Origin: Ochromonas danica
Taxonomy: Eukaryota; Sar; Chrysophyceae; Chromulinales; Chromulinaceae
Direction of reading: 5' to 3'
DNA: 64,000 nucleotides
NCBI GenBank assembly: GCA_015146655.1
Contig: VKHL01000081.1
Coordinates: 62,001-126,000 of the forward strand
Position 1 is the stretch's first letter; each line of letters begins with the position of its first letter. Both the position numbers and the translations under genes were made by a program. Shown here in pieces: positions 1 to 12,200 of this stretch. The notes under the pieces are model-generated. The model saw only the letters and a program-made list of their open reading frames with translations, ran no database searches and was not told the origin of the DNA.

Positions 1-7
1 ATCAACG

Positions 8-16
8 TTAACTTAA
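8..16 (+). promoter_or_regulatory. TTAACTTAA motif, copy 1
   Basis: A 9-base TTAACTTAA (in the wider context GTTAACTTAA) about 210 bases upstream of the SFT2-like start codon. A possible 5' UTR intron lies between them. It is one of five copies seen in the window, all in 5' intergenic DNA. A regulatory role is inference. Confidence 0.3.
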
Positions 17-228
17 CAAGGAATCTTCCTAGAAAACGCGTTTGTTCAGTAAATACATAAACGGACTTCTTCCCTCTCAGCCTGGTCTCATCATATCCCA
101 GCAGAGAGAAGGACGACTTCAGTGAGTACTACTATAGTCTAGTACTGTACTGAGTGTAGAGTGTAGTAGACTAGCTAGACTAACAGGTCAAAGAGGTGGA
201 CGACCAAGCAGTTGCTGGTGTGATTGAT

Positions 229-963
229 ATGCAATATCGAAATATGACGTCTAACTCCTCTAATTCCTTCTCCACATGGTTGGCAACACAGTCTCAACAA
301 CAATCATCTTCATCATCAGCTTCTTCTTCTTCTTCTTCCCAGAAGCACCATAACAACAGTAGCAGTAGCAGCTATGATGGCAGTATCTTTGGACAACTTG
401 GAGCCATCCGCGACTCTTTCGCCAGTCAACTCGAAGGACTCTCCGGAGCCCTGCCAGAGGCTGGACCTCTCAGCGCGGCCTTCAGAGAGCGTCTCACCTG
501 GTCGCTGTATTTGCTTCTCGGGGCAGCGGGCTTTGGAGCCTTGGCTGTCCTCGTGGGACTGCCCACACTCGCTCTGAGGCCATCCAAGTTCGTTCTGTGT
601 CTTTCCCTGTGCACACTGTTAGCTGCGAGTAGTGTGGTAGTGCTACAGAAGCCCACGGTCTTCTTCTCCTCTCTCTTAGCAGGCGGTTGGACGTCTTCTT
701 CGCCTGTGCTAGTCCTCTTCCTCTCTCAGATGGTCACACTCTACATCACTGTGTTCATCCACCGCTACCTCTATGTCCTCGTAGCTGCTGGTGTGCAGGT
801 GGTGTGTTTGCTCTTCTATTTGGCGTCTTTCGTGCCGGGAGGGGCCAAGGGCCTGCAGCTTCTCCTGCGGATGCTCTATGCTGTTATTTCTACTGCTATT
901 ACACCTTGCTTCTATGTGGCAAAGGGTGTAGCTGCTCAGTGCATGCGATCGCTTTGCACCTAA
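229..963 (+). CDS. SFT2-like Golgi/endosome membrane protein
   Basis: The product is 244 residues from the first in-frame ATG at 229; a second ATG at 244 is also possible. The N-terminal ~90 residues are Ser- and Gln-rich and disordered. After them come four hydrophobic segments separated by short loops, beginning near LTWSLYLLLGAAGFG, with RPSKFVLCLSLC at the second and LASFVPGGAKGLQLLLRM at the C-terminal end. This four-helix layout and the spacing fit the SFT2 family, which acts in vesicle fusion with the late Golgi. The family is known; the assignment is by eye. A GT..AG pair at 122-186 could be a 5' UTR intron, since the DNA before 122 contains no ATG. The Ser-rich extension is longer than in yeast Sft2. 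Confidence 0.6.
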   Translation: MQYRNMTSNSSNSFSTWLATQSQQQSSSSSASSSSSSQKHHNNSSSSSYDGSIFGQLGAIRDSFASQLEGLSGALPEAGPLSAAFRERLTWSLYLLLGAAGFGALAVLVGLPTLALRPSKFVLCLSLCTLLAASSVVVLQKPTVFFSSLLAGGWTSSSPVLVLFLSQMVTLYITVFIHRYLYVLVAAGVQVVCLLFYLASFVPGGAKGLQLLLRMLYAVISTAITPCFYVAKGVAAQCMRSLCT

Positions 964-1218
964 TTTAGCTATCTGCTAACACAAACAATGTCTGTCTCTC
1001 TCTGTCTGCCTTCTTGTACTGTATATAGCACACCATAACTAACTGAGCAATATCATCTATACCACTAACCTCTATTGCATAGTAACCATAACTAATGAGT
1101 AGCATCTGGTTCATACCATAAAGTCAATCTCATCGTTTTCAATTTATCGCACAAACACAAAACACAAACACTATTGATAATTGATAATAGCAGTGTATCC
1201 ACATGAGAACGAACAGGA

Positions 1219-2438
1219 TCAGGCAGGACTTTGCTCTGTTGCTTTAACACTCCCAGCAGCTTCTTTCACACTTCTTCCATTGACATTTCCTCCTTCTCCC
1301 TCGATCTTGTCGTGGACAAAGCCTTCTTCTAGTCCTTCACCATTGGCAGATGTATTATCTCCAGCAAGGCTAGTGTCTGGGAGAGAAGACGACAAGACTG
1401 ACTGATCGTCTCCGCCAGGCGAAGTGGCCGCATTCTCAGCAGTTGTTGTCAATGCAGCCATTTGTGCTGCCATGTCTCCCATATCTACCACCGCCTTCCT
1501 TCGCCTCGTGAGGTAGCGCATCAATCTGCCCACATCCACTTCTTGCAGTTTGTTCACGTCGGACATCAAGGATTCCTCTTCGTCACTGTCCAAGTCGCTA
1601 TCCTCGTCATCCGAGTCATCGTCACTGTCATCATCACTGTCTGCACTGCTTCCATGACTGCCCAACTTCTTCTTGTTCTTAAACTTAAGGTATGCATTCT
1701 CACGATCTGCTTCTTCTTCTTGTAGATCACGCAGGAATCGTCGATAGACATTAATCATCGCTCTCTCTTGAGCTGGTAGTATTTCATTTAACATGAATAT
1801 CTTCACTCGCTGCTGTCCTTTCTGAGCGATTAGTCGTTGTGTCCTTGCTTGCCACCATGGCAAAAGGTCATAGAAAGAGATGTAGCATCTCTCCTGGATG
1901 TCAGCATTCTTAAAGAACTCATCCACAGCGGTGGTGTCAGTATAAAGCACTTTGCCATTCAAAAGCAATCTTCGCATACCAAAGCGTCCTAAGAGATAAG
2001 CGATACGTATTCGATCTTCTTCTTGTTGCTGTTGTTGTTCTTTCTTTGGAGATGATGATGACGATGACAACTTCTCTCGTGAAAGATCTACAACTGTCTG
2101 TAATCTCTCTTGAGAGATAAGTGCTTCTAGTTTTTCAAGATAAGTGACATTGTGTAGAACATGATGAGGAGTGAAGATCGGACAGAGAATATTGAAAGCT
2201 TCTTCTAACTCGATCTTTCCTCGTTGAAAAGGATCCATTGTCTTACGAGAAGTAGCATGTAATGCGTCTGTTTTGATCAAGTGTTTCACTTCTGTCTGAA
2301 TTTGTTTTAACAGACGAGGAATTTTGACCGCGTATTGCTTGAAAGAGTCAAACTTTGCCAAGAGACCTATTTGACTCAATTCCTCATGGGCTATTGCAAT
2401 TAACCGACTCGTTGCACTGGCTTTACCAGCAATATACT

Positions 2439-2498
<60 letters not shown>

Positions 2499-5400
2499 AT
2501 CAGAGGAGTACAACCGGGTAGGTAGGGCATATTAAAAGACTAACCTGTAGATAATTCCTAGCTTTGTTTCGTCGAATAAGATGTTGTCTTGCTCTTTCAG
2601 CACGTTGACAAAGCCATGCCAATGCTTGATCACATCGATCTAATACTTTCCAAACTTTTTCTGGTTTACTCCGTAAGTAGACAATCGCTTCAGCTTTACG
2701 AGATATAAATTGTGCTGCACGAAGTTTACGTTTGTTAAGATATGCAAAGGCATCTTCTCGTTGATTCATGAAAGCTAATGTCTTTCTTCCTAATGTATAC
2801 AGCTCCATAGAGGCATTATGTTGATAAGATAGAAAGTCCTTTGCTGCAGGTCCTCTCTGAAGGAGAAAGGTCAATGCCTCTGTCTGTCTATCCATAAACT
2901 TTAATGCCTTTTCACCAATTCTTAATAGTCCAAGAAGGACTTGATCTTGTTTAATTAAGAACTCATAAGCAGCTTCAGCACGTTGAACAAGTTCCTTTCT
3001 TGCTCGATCTTTAATAATCATTTGTGCTTGTACTTTACTACCATATAGAAGAAGTGATTGTAATACTTCATGTTGCTTAGCAGTATGGTTAACAGATTTC
3101 ATAGCAATCTTATGAAGAAATGTTAATGCTCGTTCTTGTTGTACTTTAACTTTATAAAGGTTAGCATAGTCAGCTTGTTTAGGTCGTTGAAGAAGACGTT
3201 GTACTTCCTCTTCCTCATCATGATGAAGGTTAGTCTTATATTGTCGAACACGATCTAGATAGTCTAACTCACGTATCTTTTGACCTGCTATACCTTTCAG
3301 ATATTCATATGTATGTTGTACTTTAATAATGAAATAGCGAGCATGCATTACACGTTTTAATAACCTTAACCTTGCTATACCACATCTATCCTTTTGTAAC
3401 AATGATAAACGACCTACTTCCATCAGATCAGACATTGCTTTAGCTTGTTTAGCACGTACTAAGAGATAACGTTGTGCTTCTAATAGAATGACTTCATGAT
3501 CTAATGCACGAGTTGCTCGACGAATTAACCAAATCAACGCTTGAGCTTTACGCTTTTGATACCATTCGATATGATTCTTCCAGGTATAAGTAGACGTATC
3601 TCCGGTAATAGCTCGTTGTCTGTTAAGCCATGTCTTAATAGATGAAACTTGTTTGTCTTCGTTTAATTGCATACCAGCAGCTTCCATTGCACGTTGTGAT
3701 CCACTTTTGTCAAGACTATGACTACCATAGAGACGTTTACGTGCTAACTCTTGAGCTTGTAACGCTTGTGCTTTACTAAGTAATAACACTTTACCACTAA
3801 TGATGAACTCTTGATAGTCGACAAGGTCTTGCATATTATTCGTTTGTGCTTGAACAAAAGCTAATACATCACTTCTTAGAATATGTTTTGGTGCTATTGC
3901 GATAAGTAATCTTGTAAAAGCTTCAAATGTAACGTAACCTGTACGCTGACTGTCAATCAACTCAAACAATTGCTCACTGCGAGTTAGTAAATCTTGGATA
4001 AGTTGCATATTACTGTGTTTATAGATAAAGAAATGCTGGACAAAGGAATGATCAATCAACTTCTCTGCTTTCATACGTAGTTTACGCGTACGTAGGAATT
4101 GATTATCCTCATCACCATCATTATCATCATAGTTGTCTTCTTCGTCTTCCATACCTCGCTCTCCTAAGATTGGTTCAGCTATGCGATGACTGCTTTGTTG
4201 ATACAATCGAGTAGAGATGGAGTCATCATCATCATGAATAACTGTGCTAGAGGGAACTGCATTGACCTCTCCTTCATCGTCTAGCATAGCTGCCCATTCT
4301 CGTTCTTCTGTCCAAACCTCTTCAGCTAGACTGCCACCTTGTCTCTTACCACCTTTGCTTTTCTTCGCTGAGGCAGACTCTGCAGTGCGTAAGCTCACCG
4401 TAAGAGGGTCTAACTCTGAGAGATAGCGTTGAAGATCAGTTGGTGCTATATTGCCTTGTGGTGGACTTGTCACTGTTTGGATTGATGAGGTCATGGGACG
4501 TGCTGTGCGACGAACACGTTGAGGTGATGTAGAATCCCATTGTTCTTGAGAGAATACCGCGTGGTCCATGAACATTCCCCCCGTGGTTTTCACTCTCTTG
4601 GATGATTGTGAACCTTCCCCATCAAAGGTATCATTATGCTGTCGACTACTACGAGATCGTCGACTGCGAAGGTCATGAATCAATCGATGTGGTGCAGTAG
4701 AGACAGACTTCTTAGCAATCGAAGCCATTGAGGAGTCTCGACTAAGTGCTAGGCTATGATCCTCCTCCTCCTCCACATCATCGAAGAGTTGTAATAGGTC
4801 ATTGGCAGTACGAGGAGCATGAATGTTAAACTGCTTGGCTGCCTTCTTTCGTGCCTCTTGTTCAAGCAGTTCTCGTTCTTGTAACTTCTGCAATGTTGTA
4901 TTGGTTGTGTTTATAGGCTGTTGAAGAGTTTTCTTCGGCCATTGACTGCCTTGACTCTTCAAGCTTTGACTATGACTCACTGACCGTCTATTAGAAAACA
5001 AAGAAGCTGATAGATCTGCTTTGGAAACATCACGTGATACTCCACCAACTGGTCCATACAGGGAAGAGGAATAAGAAGCTAGGGACATGGACCGCGTGCC
5101 AGAGCTCAAAGTGCTGACATCATCGTCGTCTCCTTCTTCTTCATCTTCGTCCGAGTCATCACTGCTGGACAACTCCGCCACGCCCTGGCCGTCCAGCTGC
5201 TTGGGATCATAATCTGAGAATCCATACTTGGACAATAGCATCGAGTTAGGCAAGGAAGCAGCTAGTTCATGCTCATATCCTTTCTCAAACAAGGCTTCCA
5301 TCTTGGCCATGTTGATATCATTGATTCGATAAGGGACGAAAGGAAAACGTTCCTTGGCACGATTACCTTCATTGACAATAGAGGAGAGGTCACTATTAAT

Positions 5401-5958
5401 GGAGAGGTCATCGATAGATTGGTTGTATCGATTGATTGCTTGGACTTCGGGGAAGTGTCTCATTGGCCCCACCGCCACACCCCCAACACCACCATTACCA
5501 CTACCACCAATGCCAGTGTGACCGTCTGTTGGGTAGGGATGATTGGAGCTCAGATAGAAGCAAAGCTCACTGGCATAGGCACGAGAAGACCCAGACAGAC
5601 CACCCATCTTCAACATATCCAATAGAATCCCTGGCACTCCAGCTTCAATCATGACTAATTTCGTCTCTTCTGGGAAAATACGGAAAATCGTAACTAATAC
5701 CCAAATAGCTGTGGTATGTAATAGATTATCTTCTTCTGTCATCTTACGTAGACTATGGACAATGTAATAGATTAAATGCTCACATCGTTTTAACTTTTTT
5801 GATTCTTTACTACTTTTGATTTTCTCTAAATCACGAAGTATGACATGAACTTTACGATCTCCATTACTATGACTATTACCAGCAGATACTAATCGTGGTG
5901 GAATAGGACGTGGTGCACGTAAACTTGATAAATCAGCTAACTTTGACATGATTATCAA
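1219..5958 (-). CDS. large helical-repeat protein with degenerate EF-hand
   Basis: Two exons, 5958-2545 and 2436-1219, join in phase 0 to give 1543 residues. I do not recognise a named family. The N-terminal ~150 residues look armadillo-like (HLIYYIVHSLRKM, then AIWVLVTIFRIFPEE). Acidic, Ser-rich disordered stretches follow. Around residue 650-700 there is an EF-hand-like pair of helices whose loop DSQRTGYVTFEA lacks most calcium ligands. From about residue 807 to the end of exon 1 the protein is a long amphipathic helix with an Ala-x-x-Phe-Leu pattern every 10 or 11 residues, and this continues into exon 2. The C-terminal part holds a poly-Gln/Glu run and a long Asp/Ser acidic block near PWWQARTQRL. 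The intron contains a (GT)28 tract. A cytoskeletal or scaffold role is only a guess. It is divergent to the aminopeptidase gene. Confidence 0.75.
2442..2497. repeat. (AC)28 dinucleotide microsatellite inside an intron
   Basis: 56 bases of uninterrupted AC on the + strand, hence (GU)28 in the transcript of the minus-strand helical-repeat gene. It fills half of the 108-nt intron 2544-2437 and ends three bases before the AG acceptor (2438-2437), where a pyrimidine tract would normally sit. Confidence 0.97.
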
Positions 5959-6139
5959 AATGGTATAATCATCATCTCCCTTCTTGTTGTCTAGCAGCAG
6001 ATGTTTCTCATACTTGGACCTCTAACAGTTTCCACTTATTATTATCACAAAGCCATTCCCGCGCAAGTATTGTTTTGCGTGGGATTACCCTTGTTTGCTT
6101 ATAATTGCCATGCGTGGGGAACTACTCGCCAGCTGTGTG

Positions 6140-6148
6140 TTAACTTAA
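6140..6148 (+). promoter_or_regulatory. TTAACTTAA motif, copy 2
   Basis: GTTAACTTAA ends 70 bases before the aspartyl aminopeptidase ATG, in the short region shared with the divergent helical-repeat gene. Candidate core-promoter element, inferred from recurrence. Confidence 0.35.
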
Positions 6149-6217
6149 AAAGATCTTCCTGTGTTGATCATCTCTTGGCAATCAAACAAAAGGAATCAGA
6201 ACACAAAGTACTGTAAC

Positions 6218-7642
6218 ATGACGATCCTCTCTACCAAAGAATACGCTGAAGACTTTCTGTCTTTTCTTAATGAATCAATTACTCCTTTCCATGCTGTTCA
6301 AGCAACAAAGAAAAGATTGATCGCTGCTGGTTATGAACAGATTTCAGAGTTAGACGATTGGAAGTTGAACCCTGGTGGAAAGTACTTCTTTGCGAGGAAT
6401 GACACCTGTATCATTGCTTTCAGTGTGGGAGAGCATGTCAACCAGGAAGAGGTTGGGTACACTGTGCTCGGTGCTCACACTGACTCGCCCTGCCTGCGTG
6501 TCAAGCCCGTCACTTGCATCGCCAAGCCTGGTGGCGCTCTCATGGTCAACACTGTTCCCTATGGTGGAGGACTCTGGCATACTTGGTTTGATCGTGACCT
6601 TGGCTTAGCTGGAAGAGTCATTCTCCGTGGCCAGAAGCAAGAGCTTGTCCCTCGCTTGTTCCACATCGACAAGCCTGTTGCTCGCATCCCCAACCTCGCC
6701 ATTCATCTTACCACCTCTACTGAACGAGAGAGTTTCGCCCCAAACCTTCAAGATCATGCCAAGGCAATTCTGTCGATTGATCCCTCTTTTGTTGATGCTA
6801 CACCCACTGAGGAAGAATTGCCTGTTTACAAGCGCATCCATCCGGCCTTCTTGCGCCTTGTTGCAGAGTCGATTAATGTTGACAGTGGCCTCATAGAGGA
6901 CATTGAAGCTCAGCTCATCGACCTACAGCCTGCTACTCTTGGTGGAGCGAGAGGAGAGTTTATCTTCGGAGGTCGTCTGGACAACTTGTGCTCATCTTAT
7001 CAGTGCCTGCAAGCGCTCATTCAATCCTCAACCTATCCTCAAGCAAAGACGGTAGGCAACATCAAAGTGGTCATGCTGTTTGATCACGAGGAAATTGGAT
7101 CAGCTTCGACCACTGGCGCAGGCTCTTCGCTGTTCATGGACACGATTCAGCGCATACACTCCCAACTCTTCCCTCAAAGCCAGGCGTCTTCTCAATCCCT
7201 GATGCGCGCTTTGCGTCGCTCTTTCATTGTCTCTGCAGACATGGCACATGCCCTTCACCCTAACTATTCCGCCAAGCATGACTCTTCCATGGCACCGTTG
7301 CTGAATAAGGGCCTGGTCATCAAACACAATGTCAACCAGCGATATGCCACCAACTCCCTCTCTGCTTCGGCCTTCCGCCGTCTAGGTACTCTCACAGTGG
7401 AACCTATCGCCACCCAAGAGTTCTCTGTTCGCTCGGATTCAGGCTGTGGCAGCACAATTGGTCCCATCTTGGCCACGTTGACAGGAATCCTCACTGTGGA
7501 TGTGGGCACGCCTCAATTGAGTATGCACAGCATCCGCGAGATGATGGGCTCTAGCGATGTCAAGACTGGAATTCTGCATCTCGCTGCAGTGCTTGATCAT
7601 CATCCAGCTGTTGCTGGCAATTTAGACTCCATTCGTCTTTGA
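6218..7642 (+). CDS. DNPEP: aspartyl aminopeptidase (M18 metallopeptidase)
   Basis: Intronless, 474 residues from the ATG at 6218; the frame is open upstream but without another ATG. It removes N-terminal Asp or Glu from peptides in the cytosol. The M18 signatures are all present in order: GAHTDSPCLRVKP (first metal His and Asp), HTWFDRDLGLAGRV, GRLDNLCSSY, DHEEIGSASTTG (catalytic and metal-bridging acids), SADMAHALHPNYSAKHD, and a C-terminal IREMMGSSDVKTG block that carries the family's final histidine region. Length is that of human DNPEP. No signal peptide is seen, consistent with a cytosolic enzyme. The gene is divergent from the helical-repeat gene, with 259 bases between starts. Confidence 0.93.
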   Translation: MTILSTKEYAEDFLSFLNESITPFHAVQATKKRLIAAGYEQISELDDWKLNPGGKYFFARNDTCIIAFSVGEHVNQEEVGYTVLGAHTDSPCLRVKPVTCIAKPGGALMVNTVPYGGGLWHTWFDRDLGLAGRVILRGQKQELVPRLFHIDKPVARIPNLAIHLTTSTERESFAPNLQDHAKAILSIDPSFVDATPTEEELPVYKRIHPAFLRLVAESINVDSGLIEDIEAQLIDLQPATLGGARGEFIFGGRLDNLCSSYQCLQALIQSSTYPQAKTVGNIKVVMLFDHEEIGSASTTGAGSSLFMDTIQRIHSQLFPQSQASSQSLMRALRRSFIVSADMAHALHPNYSAKHDSSMAPLLNKGLVIKHNVNQRYATNSLSASAFRRLGTLTVEPIATQEFSVRSDSGCGSTIGPILATLTGILTVDVGTPQLSMHSIREMMGSSDVKTGILHLAAVLDHHPAVAGNLDSIRL

Positions 7643-7910
7643 TAGAGTCTTATTGTATGACTTTTCTTCCTTTTGTCATCATGATAATAACTGATCATAA
7701 GAATAAGATCAAAACAAGATAGAAAGAGATCTTCCTCTTTTCCGGTTGATTCTTGTAAATCCACATTACACTACCTCTGCCCATAGCCTTAAAATCCCTC
7801 AAAAACCTAAGAAAAGTCGTATTTTCGCAGTAATTTCTCACTTCTTCCGAAAGGAAACGGTTTTGTCAGAGAAGCGACAACAACAAAAGCAAAACAATCG
7901 AAGGCCTTCC

Positions 7911-9041
7911 ATGGCGAACACGAAGGGCAGATCCAAAGCTGATAAATTCTCTTCTCTCTTTGACCAAGATTGGTCAAATACGAAGAGTCGATTACGAACG
8001 CGTATCGAAAGCAATCAAAGAGCGTATGATCTCACTAACTCTTGGGATGCACGCTCTGACAATCCGCAATCCTTCTCCAGACTTGACCAAACCCTCGTGC
8101 CCTATCAGCCTTCAGCACCGATTGTCCTCTCAGGTACAGCTGTTGTACAACTAGAGAGGAACGAAGGGTTCAACGCTATCAATGTGAAGCAACCCAGCCA
8201 TGAGGTTTCCAAAGTGCCACTCACCGTTGACCAACAAGCAATCGGTATGACTAATGACCTCTCAGGCAAGGTGCCTATCTTAGAACGAGCTGTTTCGCGA
8301 GGCAAAGTGTTGATCATGGAACAAGCTCCATCCTTCCAAAACATGTCCTTGCAGGCGCCAAAAGTCGTCGAAAGCACAATTCCAGCTTTTGTGCAACAGG
8401 CCGGGCCACAAGGCGATCAATGCCTTCTCAACCCCAGACAACAGCGAGAAATGTTAAAGTTCGAATTAGAAAAGCAACGTGCTGATAAGTTAGTACGACA
8501 AGCTGTGGTCGATCGACAGAAAGTACGAAATCAATTAAATTCGATCAAATTCCATCGCGGAGCTTTGATGCTTGATTCATCAGATAATATTGACTCTGAG
8601 GTGTATGGTGAGAAAGCAAGAAGAGAGATGGCTGAAAAGGAATATATGCGTCAAATTCATTTGGAACGTGAGAGTCGACTAGCGGTGAAGCAGTCCTCTC
8701 TAGCAACCAACGGTAACATTCTCGTCCCCGAGACCATTGGACCAAGAGTGAAACTCGACAAGTTTTATCAATCAAAAGGTGGAAACTATCATGCCCTCTC
8801 TTTCGATGAGACACACAATCGTCTCTTTTGTCGATTACAAGGTGCATCTTCATCGGATCGGACACAACTCTTGCGTGATATTGATCTCTCCGGCAAGGAC
8901 TACAATATCACACAGCACACACTCATTGAGCATTGGCCACCAAGAGAATTCCCACGGCAAGTTGATCATCGTATGGAACATCCTTCTCAAGCAGCCTTGG
9001 AAGGCAATCGCAATCTACAGGGTACATTGCGTCCCATATAG
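7911..9041 (+). CDS. conserved-looking protein of unknown function, coiled coil plus C-terminal motif
   Basis: 376 residues from the ATG at 7911; the frame runs further upstream but only with non-ATG codons. The N-terminal half is polar and probably disordered. Residues ~180-265 are strongly charged and helical (KFELEKQRADKLVRQAV), a likely coiled coil. The C-terminal ~100 residues look folded, with LLRDIDLSGKDYNITQHTL and a terminal HPSQAALEGNRNLQGTLRP. I do not recognise the family. The closing motif reminds me of small axonemal proteins, and several ciliary genes lie in this window, but that is weak. The next gene, USP7, is convergent and ends 226 bases downstream. Confidence 0.65.
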   Translation: MANTKGRSKADKFSSLFDQDWSNTKSRLRTRIESNQRAYDLTNSWDARSDNPQSFSRLDQTLVPYQPSAPIVLSGTAVVQLERNEGFNAINVKQPSHEVSKVPLTVDQQAIGMTNDLSGKVPILERAVSRGKVLIMEQAPSFQNMSLQAPKVVESTIPAFVQQAGPQGDQCLLNPRQQREMLKFELEKQRADKLVRQAVVDRQKVRNQLNSIKFHRGALMLDSSDNIDSEVYGEKARREMAEKEYMRQIHLERESRLAVKQSSLATNGNILVPETIGPRVKLDKFYQSKGGNYHALSFDETHNRLFCRLQGASSSDRTQLLRDIDLSGKDYNITQHTLIEHWPPREFPRQVDHRMEHPSQAALEGNRNLQGTLRPI

Positions 9042-9267
9042 AGTAGGTTGGTCTGGTTTCTGTGCTGCATGTGAGCTTGTTGAGTGTAATAGGTATGTAC
9101 TAGTACTGTGTTGTAAGGGTAGTTGTTGATGAAGTCTGTAAAGAAGAAGGCGAAAAGAGAGCTATTGAGTCGAAACGAAATGAGACATCTCACCACCTAA
9201 CCCTTAACTAATTGGCAGTAATCAAACACATATCATAGGCTAATTGAAGAGAGAAGAAAGGAGATTA

Positions 9268-12200
9268 TTACGAGATCTTGATGCCAGTACTAGCTTGACC
9301 GCGATACCTAAGAAACAAACAACATTAGGCCCCTGAACAACAACAGCAACAAGAAGCTCCAACACTCACCTAATTGCCATCAAACTGCCAGCCACCTCTG
9401 CTTGTACATCACTTACAGAGCGCTGAATTCCCAGCCATGCAAACCTCTGATACTGGAAGCGATCTTCCCTCGATCCTTCCGAGATATCCTGCCAATGCGT
9501 GTTAGGAGAGTATCTCTTGGCAAAGAACTCCCACAACCATCCTTGATTGCTTTCATTCTCTTCACTTTCTGAGGTACTTAGACCACCACCACCATGGCCA
9601 CCACCATTATTGTTAGGCTTGATAATGAAAGCAGGTTCTTTCCTGCGATTGACCACCGCTAACCGATACTTCACCATATCGGCATCACCAGTCATTCTTA
9701 CAAGACGCTCAACAAAGCTAGTGTAGCTATCAGATCGCTTGATATAAGTTAAGAAAGGACCATTGAAGAGATGAGGTTCACAAATCTCACAGCCTCCCCC
9801 GTAGAGAGTAAAGTAGAACACTGACAATACAATACTCTCTTCCACAGCTGTAATCTCCTTGGGCAAGGAGTCAAAAGATCTCGCTGATCTTCCAACTACA
9901 TCCTCTCTTTTCACTTGTTGGCTAACGGGAGGATAAACCATATAAGGCAAATCTGCTGGTTCAACAGACTGTACAGTTAGTTGCCCCAACATGTCCAAAG
10001 ATGTTATCAGATCTCCCCAGCAAGGTTTCGTGTACCCAACGATAGTAGTTGAACATACGATCTCGTCGATGATGGAGAACTTCACATTAGCTATGATCAA
10101 TGGAAATGAAGATGCTGAAACCACAGATGCATGAAGTTGATCTGACAAGAGGCTCGAGAGATCCATCTGATCCAGCCTCGACTGACTCTCCCCTGTGCTA
10201 CTGAACTGTTGAACATAGCTTTGGATCAAACCAGTGTTATGGTGGTTTTCTAAAAGCTCACTCATATTTTCAGGAAGACCAATCAGACTTCGTGCTTCAT
10301 CGCAAACCTGTCCTATCGTCGTGGCGACAGGCACACGTAAGATGACAGTCTTGACACTGCGCTCAGCATAGGGATTGTCGAGATAGTAGGTAGTGGCGCT
10401 TTGAGGCCAGTCAATTGCAGCCAAATCGGCTGAGCTAACTGTATGGGCAGGGAGTAATGTAGCGGGAGCTGATGGTGGTGCCAGAGGGGCTGCCACATTA
10501 TTCGTTCCCATCTCAGCCTTCTGGCGCTTCGCTTGGCGACTTCTCTCTGCCTCCTCCTCTTCTTGGTTACTGCTGCTATCATCAATAATAATCTCCTCCA
10601 CAGGCATACGCGTATTCTGTCGGTAAATTGAATTGCTAATATTTAAGTTGTGATTGTCGGACAATCCTTGTAAATGTTCAAGAAACAGCTTCCGCCAAAA
10701 CCTCAACTTGGCGTCCACGAGAAGGAGATCTAAGACCTTGTACTCCTTTTCCAAATCCGAATATGGTGTGTCCATCAGCTTCTTAACAAGTGCGTTTCTC
10801 TTCCCTTCTTCTAGTCTCTGCTCTTCCTTGATATCAGCAGGTGAATTAAGGTACCGTTGAATGAGAGATCCACTTGCTAGTCGATGATTCACAAGGATAG
10901 TCTCTACCAGATTGTAGTCTAGGATCTTATAAAAGACAAAGATCCTACGAACGCGATTCCTCTGGAATCCGCGTGGTTTGGCAGGAGCTGAAGGGAGACA
11001 TTGCGAGAGTGTGTAGTTCTCATCGCTGAGATAGTGAACAGGCTGGACTGTATACACTCCCTCGGGACAGAAATTCTCGTCCACGACAATCAATGAAAGA
11101 TGACCGTAGTGAATATGCAATCGATTAGATATCATTGCGACAAGGCTTGAAACCTTTGTGCGAAGACTGACGTCGAAAACGAAACCAGCACAAATAGGAA
11201 AGCGATTAGAAGCATCAGAATGATCGCCATCATCACCTTTTCTCTTGCGCTTTCCTGAAGAAATGCTTGCTCGTCTTCTCAGAGATGAACACCCATTGAT
11301 ATTGAAGTAGCGGTAGATCTGTAAGAGAACGCGGAGGTCTCTTGCTTCATAAGGCACAACAATGCATTCCTTCTTCGTCGAGCGATAGGAGAGATAGGCC
11401 TTGGGATCAAATACTGTTTCCCCACCTGCAGGGACACCTTCGTCTTCCGAGCTACTTGAGGGATCTGCAATATCCTTTGTCAAACGTTTATGCTTCAGAC
11501 GTTGATAGTTTGGATCGTAGATTGACAAACCTCCTCCGCGCATCTCTTTGGTCTGATTGGCTATATAGAAATTGTAGTCAAGAATATCTCGCTTGCTATA
11601 GACCTCATTGGCAATGCGATCATGTCGATGGCGATAAATAGATTGGGAGAGGTTAATAGAGACCTTTGAGGAGGGAGAATCGGGAACGGCTAATGGAGTA
11701 ACATGCAAAGGTAGTGTAGGACACTGTTTTAAGAGTTTCCTGGTAGGTTGAGTCAACCCGCAGATTATTGTGACCGACATTTCCTGTCATACAAACCACG
11801 AGACCAAACATAACACAGTTAAGTCAAATGTCAGTATGGAAGAAGCAACTTTGAGATAACTCCCTTACCTCTTCTATGATCTGGTATAAGTAATCAGAGT
11901 CCAGCGAGGCGCCATCTATCTTCTTTACTTGCATGACACTACCACCTGAGTTAGTAGTAGTGGAAGTGAGGAGGAACAGATCGAATAATAGCCGTGAGAA
12001 GTCAATGCGCTCATCGTAATGCATGTGATTTAAGGAGAGTAAGATCATGATCTGTTTCAGAATATCGTTCATTGTCACATGGTCTGCATCTACCATAAGA
12101 TAGCCCACGTACTTGATAGGATTGTATTCCTCTGATGGCTTCGCAGATATGAAAAAGTGAGTATCAAAATCAATGCTATCCAAGTCAAGATAGGAAGAGA

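Noticed and set aside
6001-6216. 71-codon plus-strand frame just before the aminopeptidase
   Set aside because: Stops two bases before the real ATG region, no motif; at most an upstream ORF.
11780-11868. Gene boundary inside the USP7 locus
   Set aside because: The gap is 43 bases between open frames, a GTAAGG donor and ACAG acceptor join the frame, and the final exons carry the ending typical of USP7.
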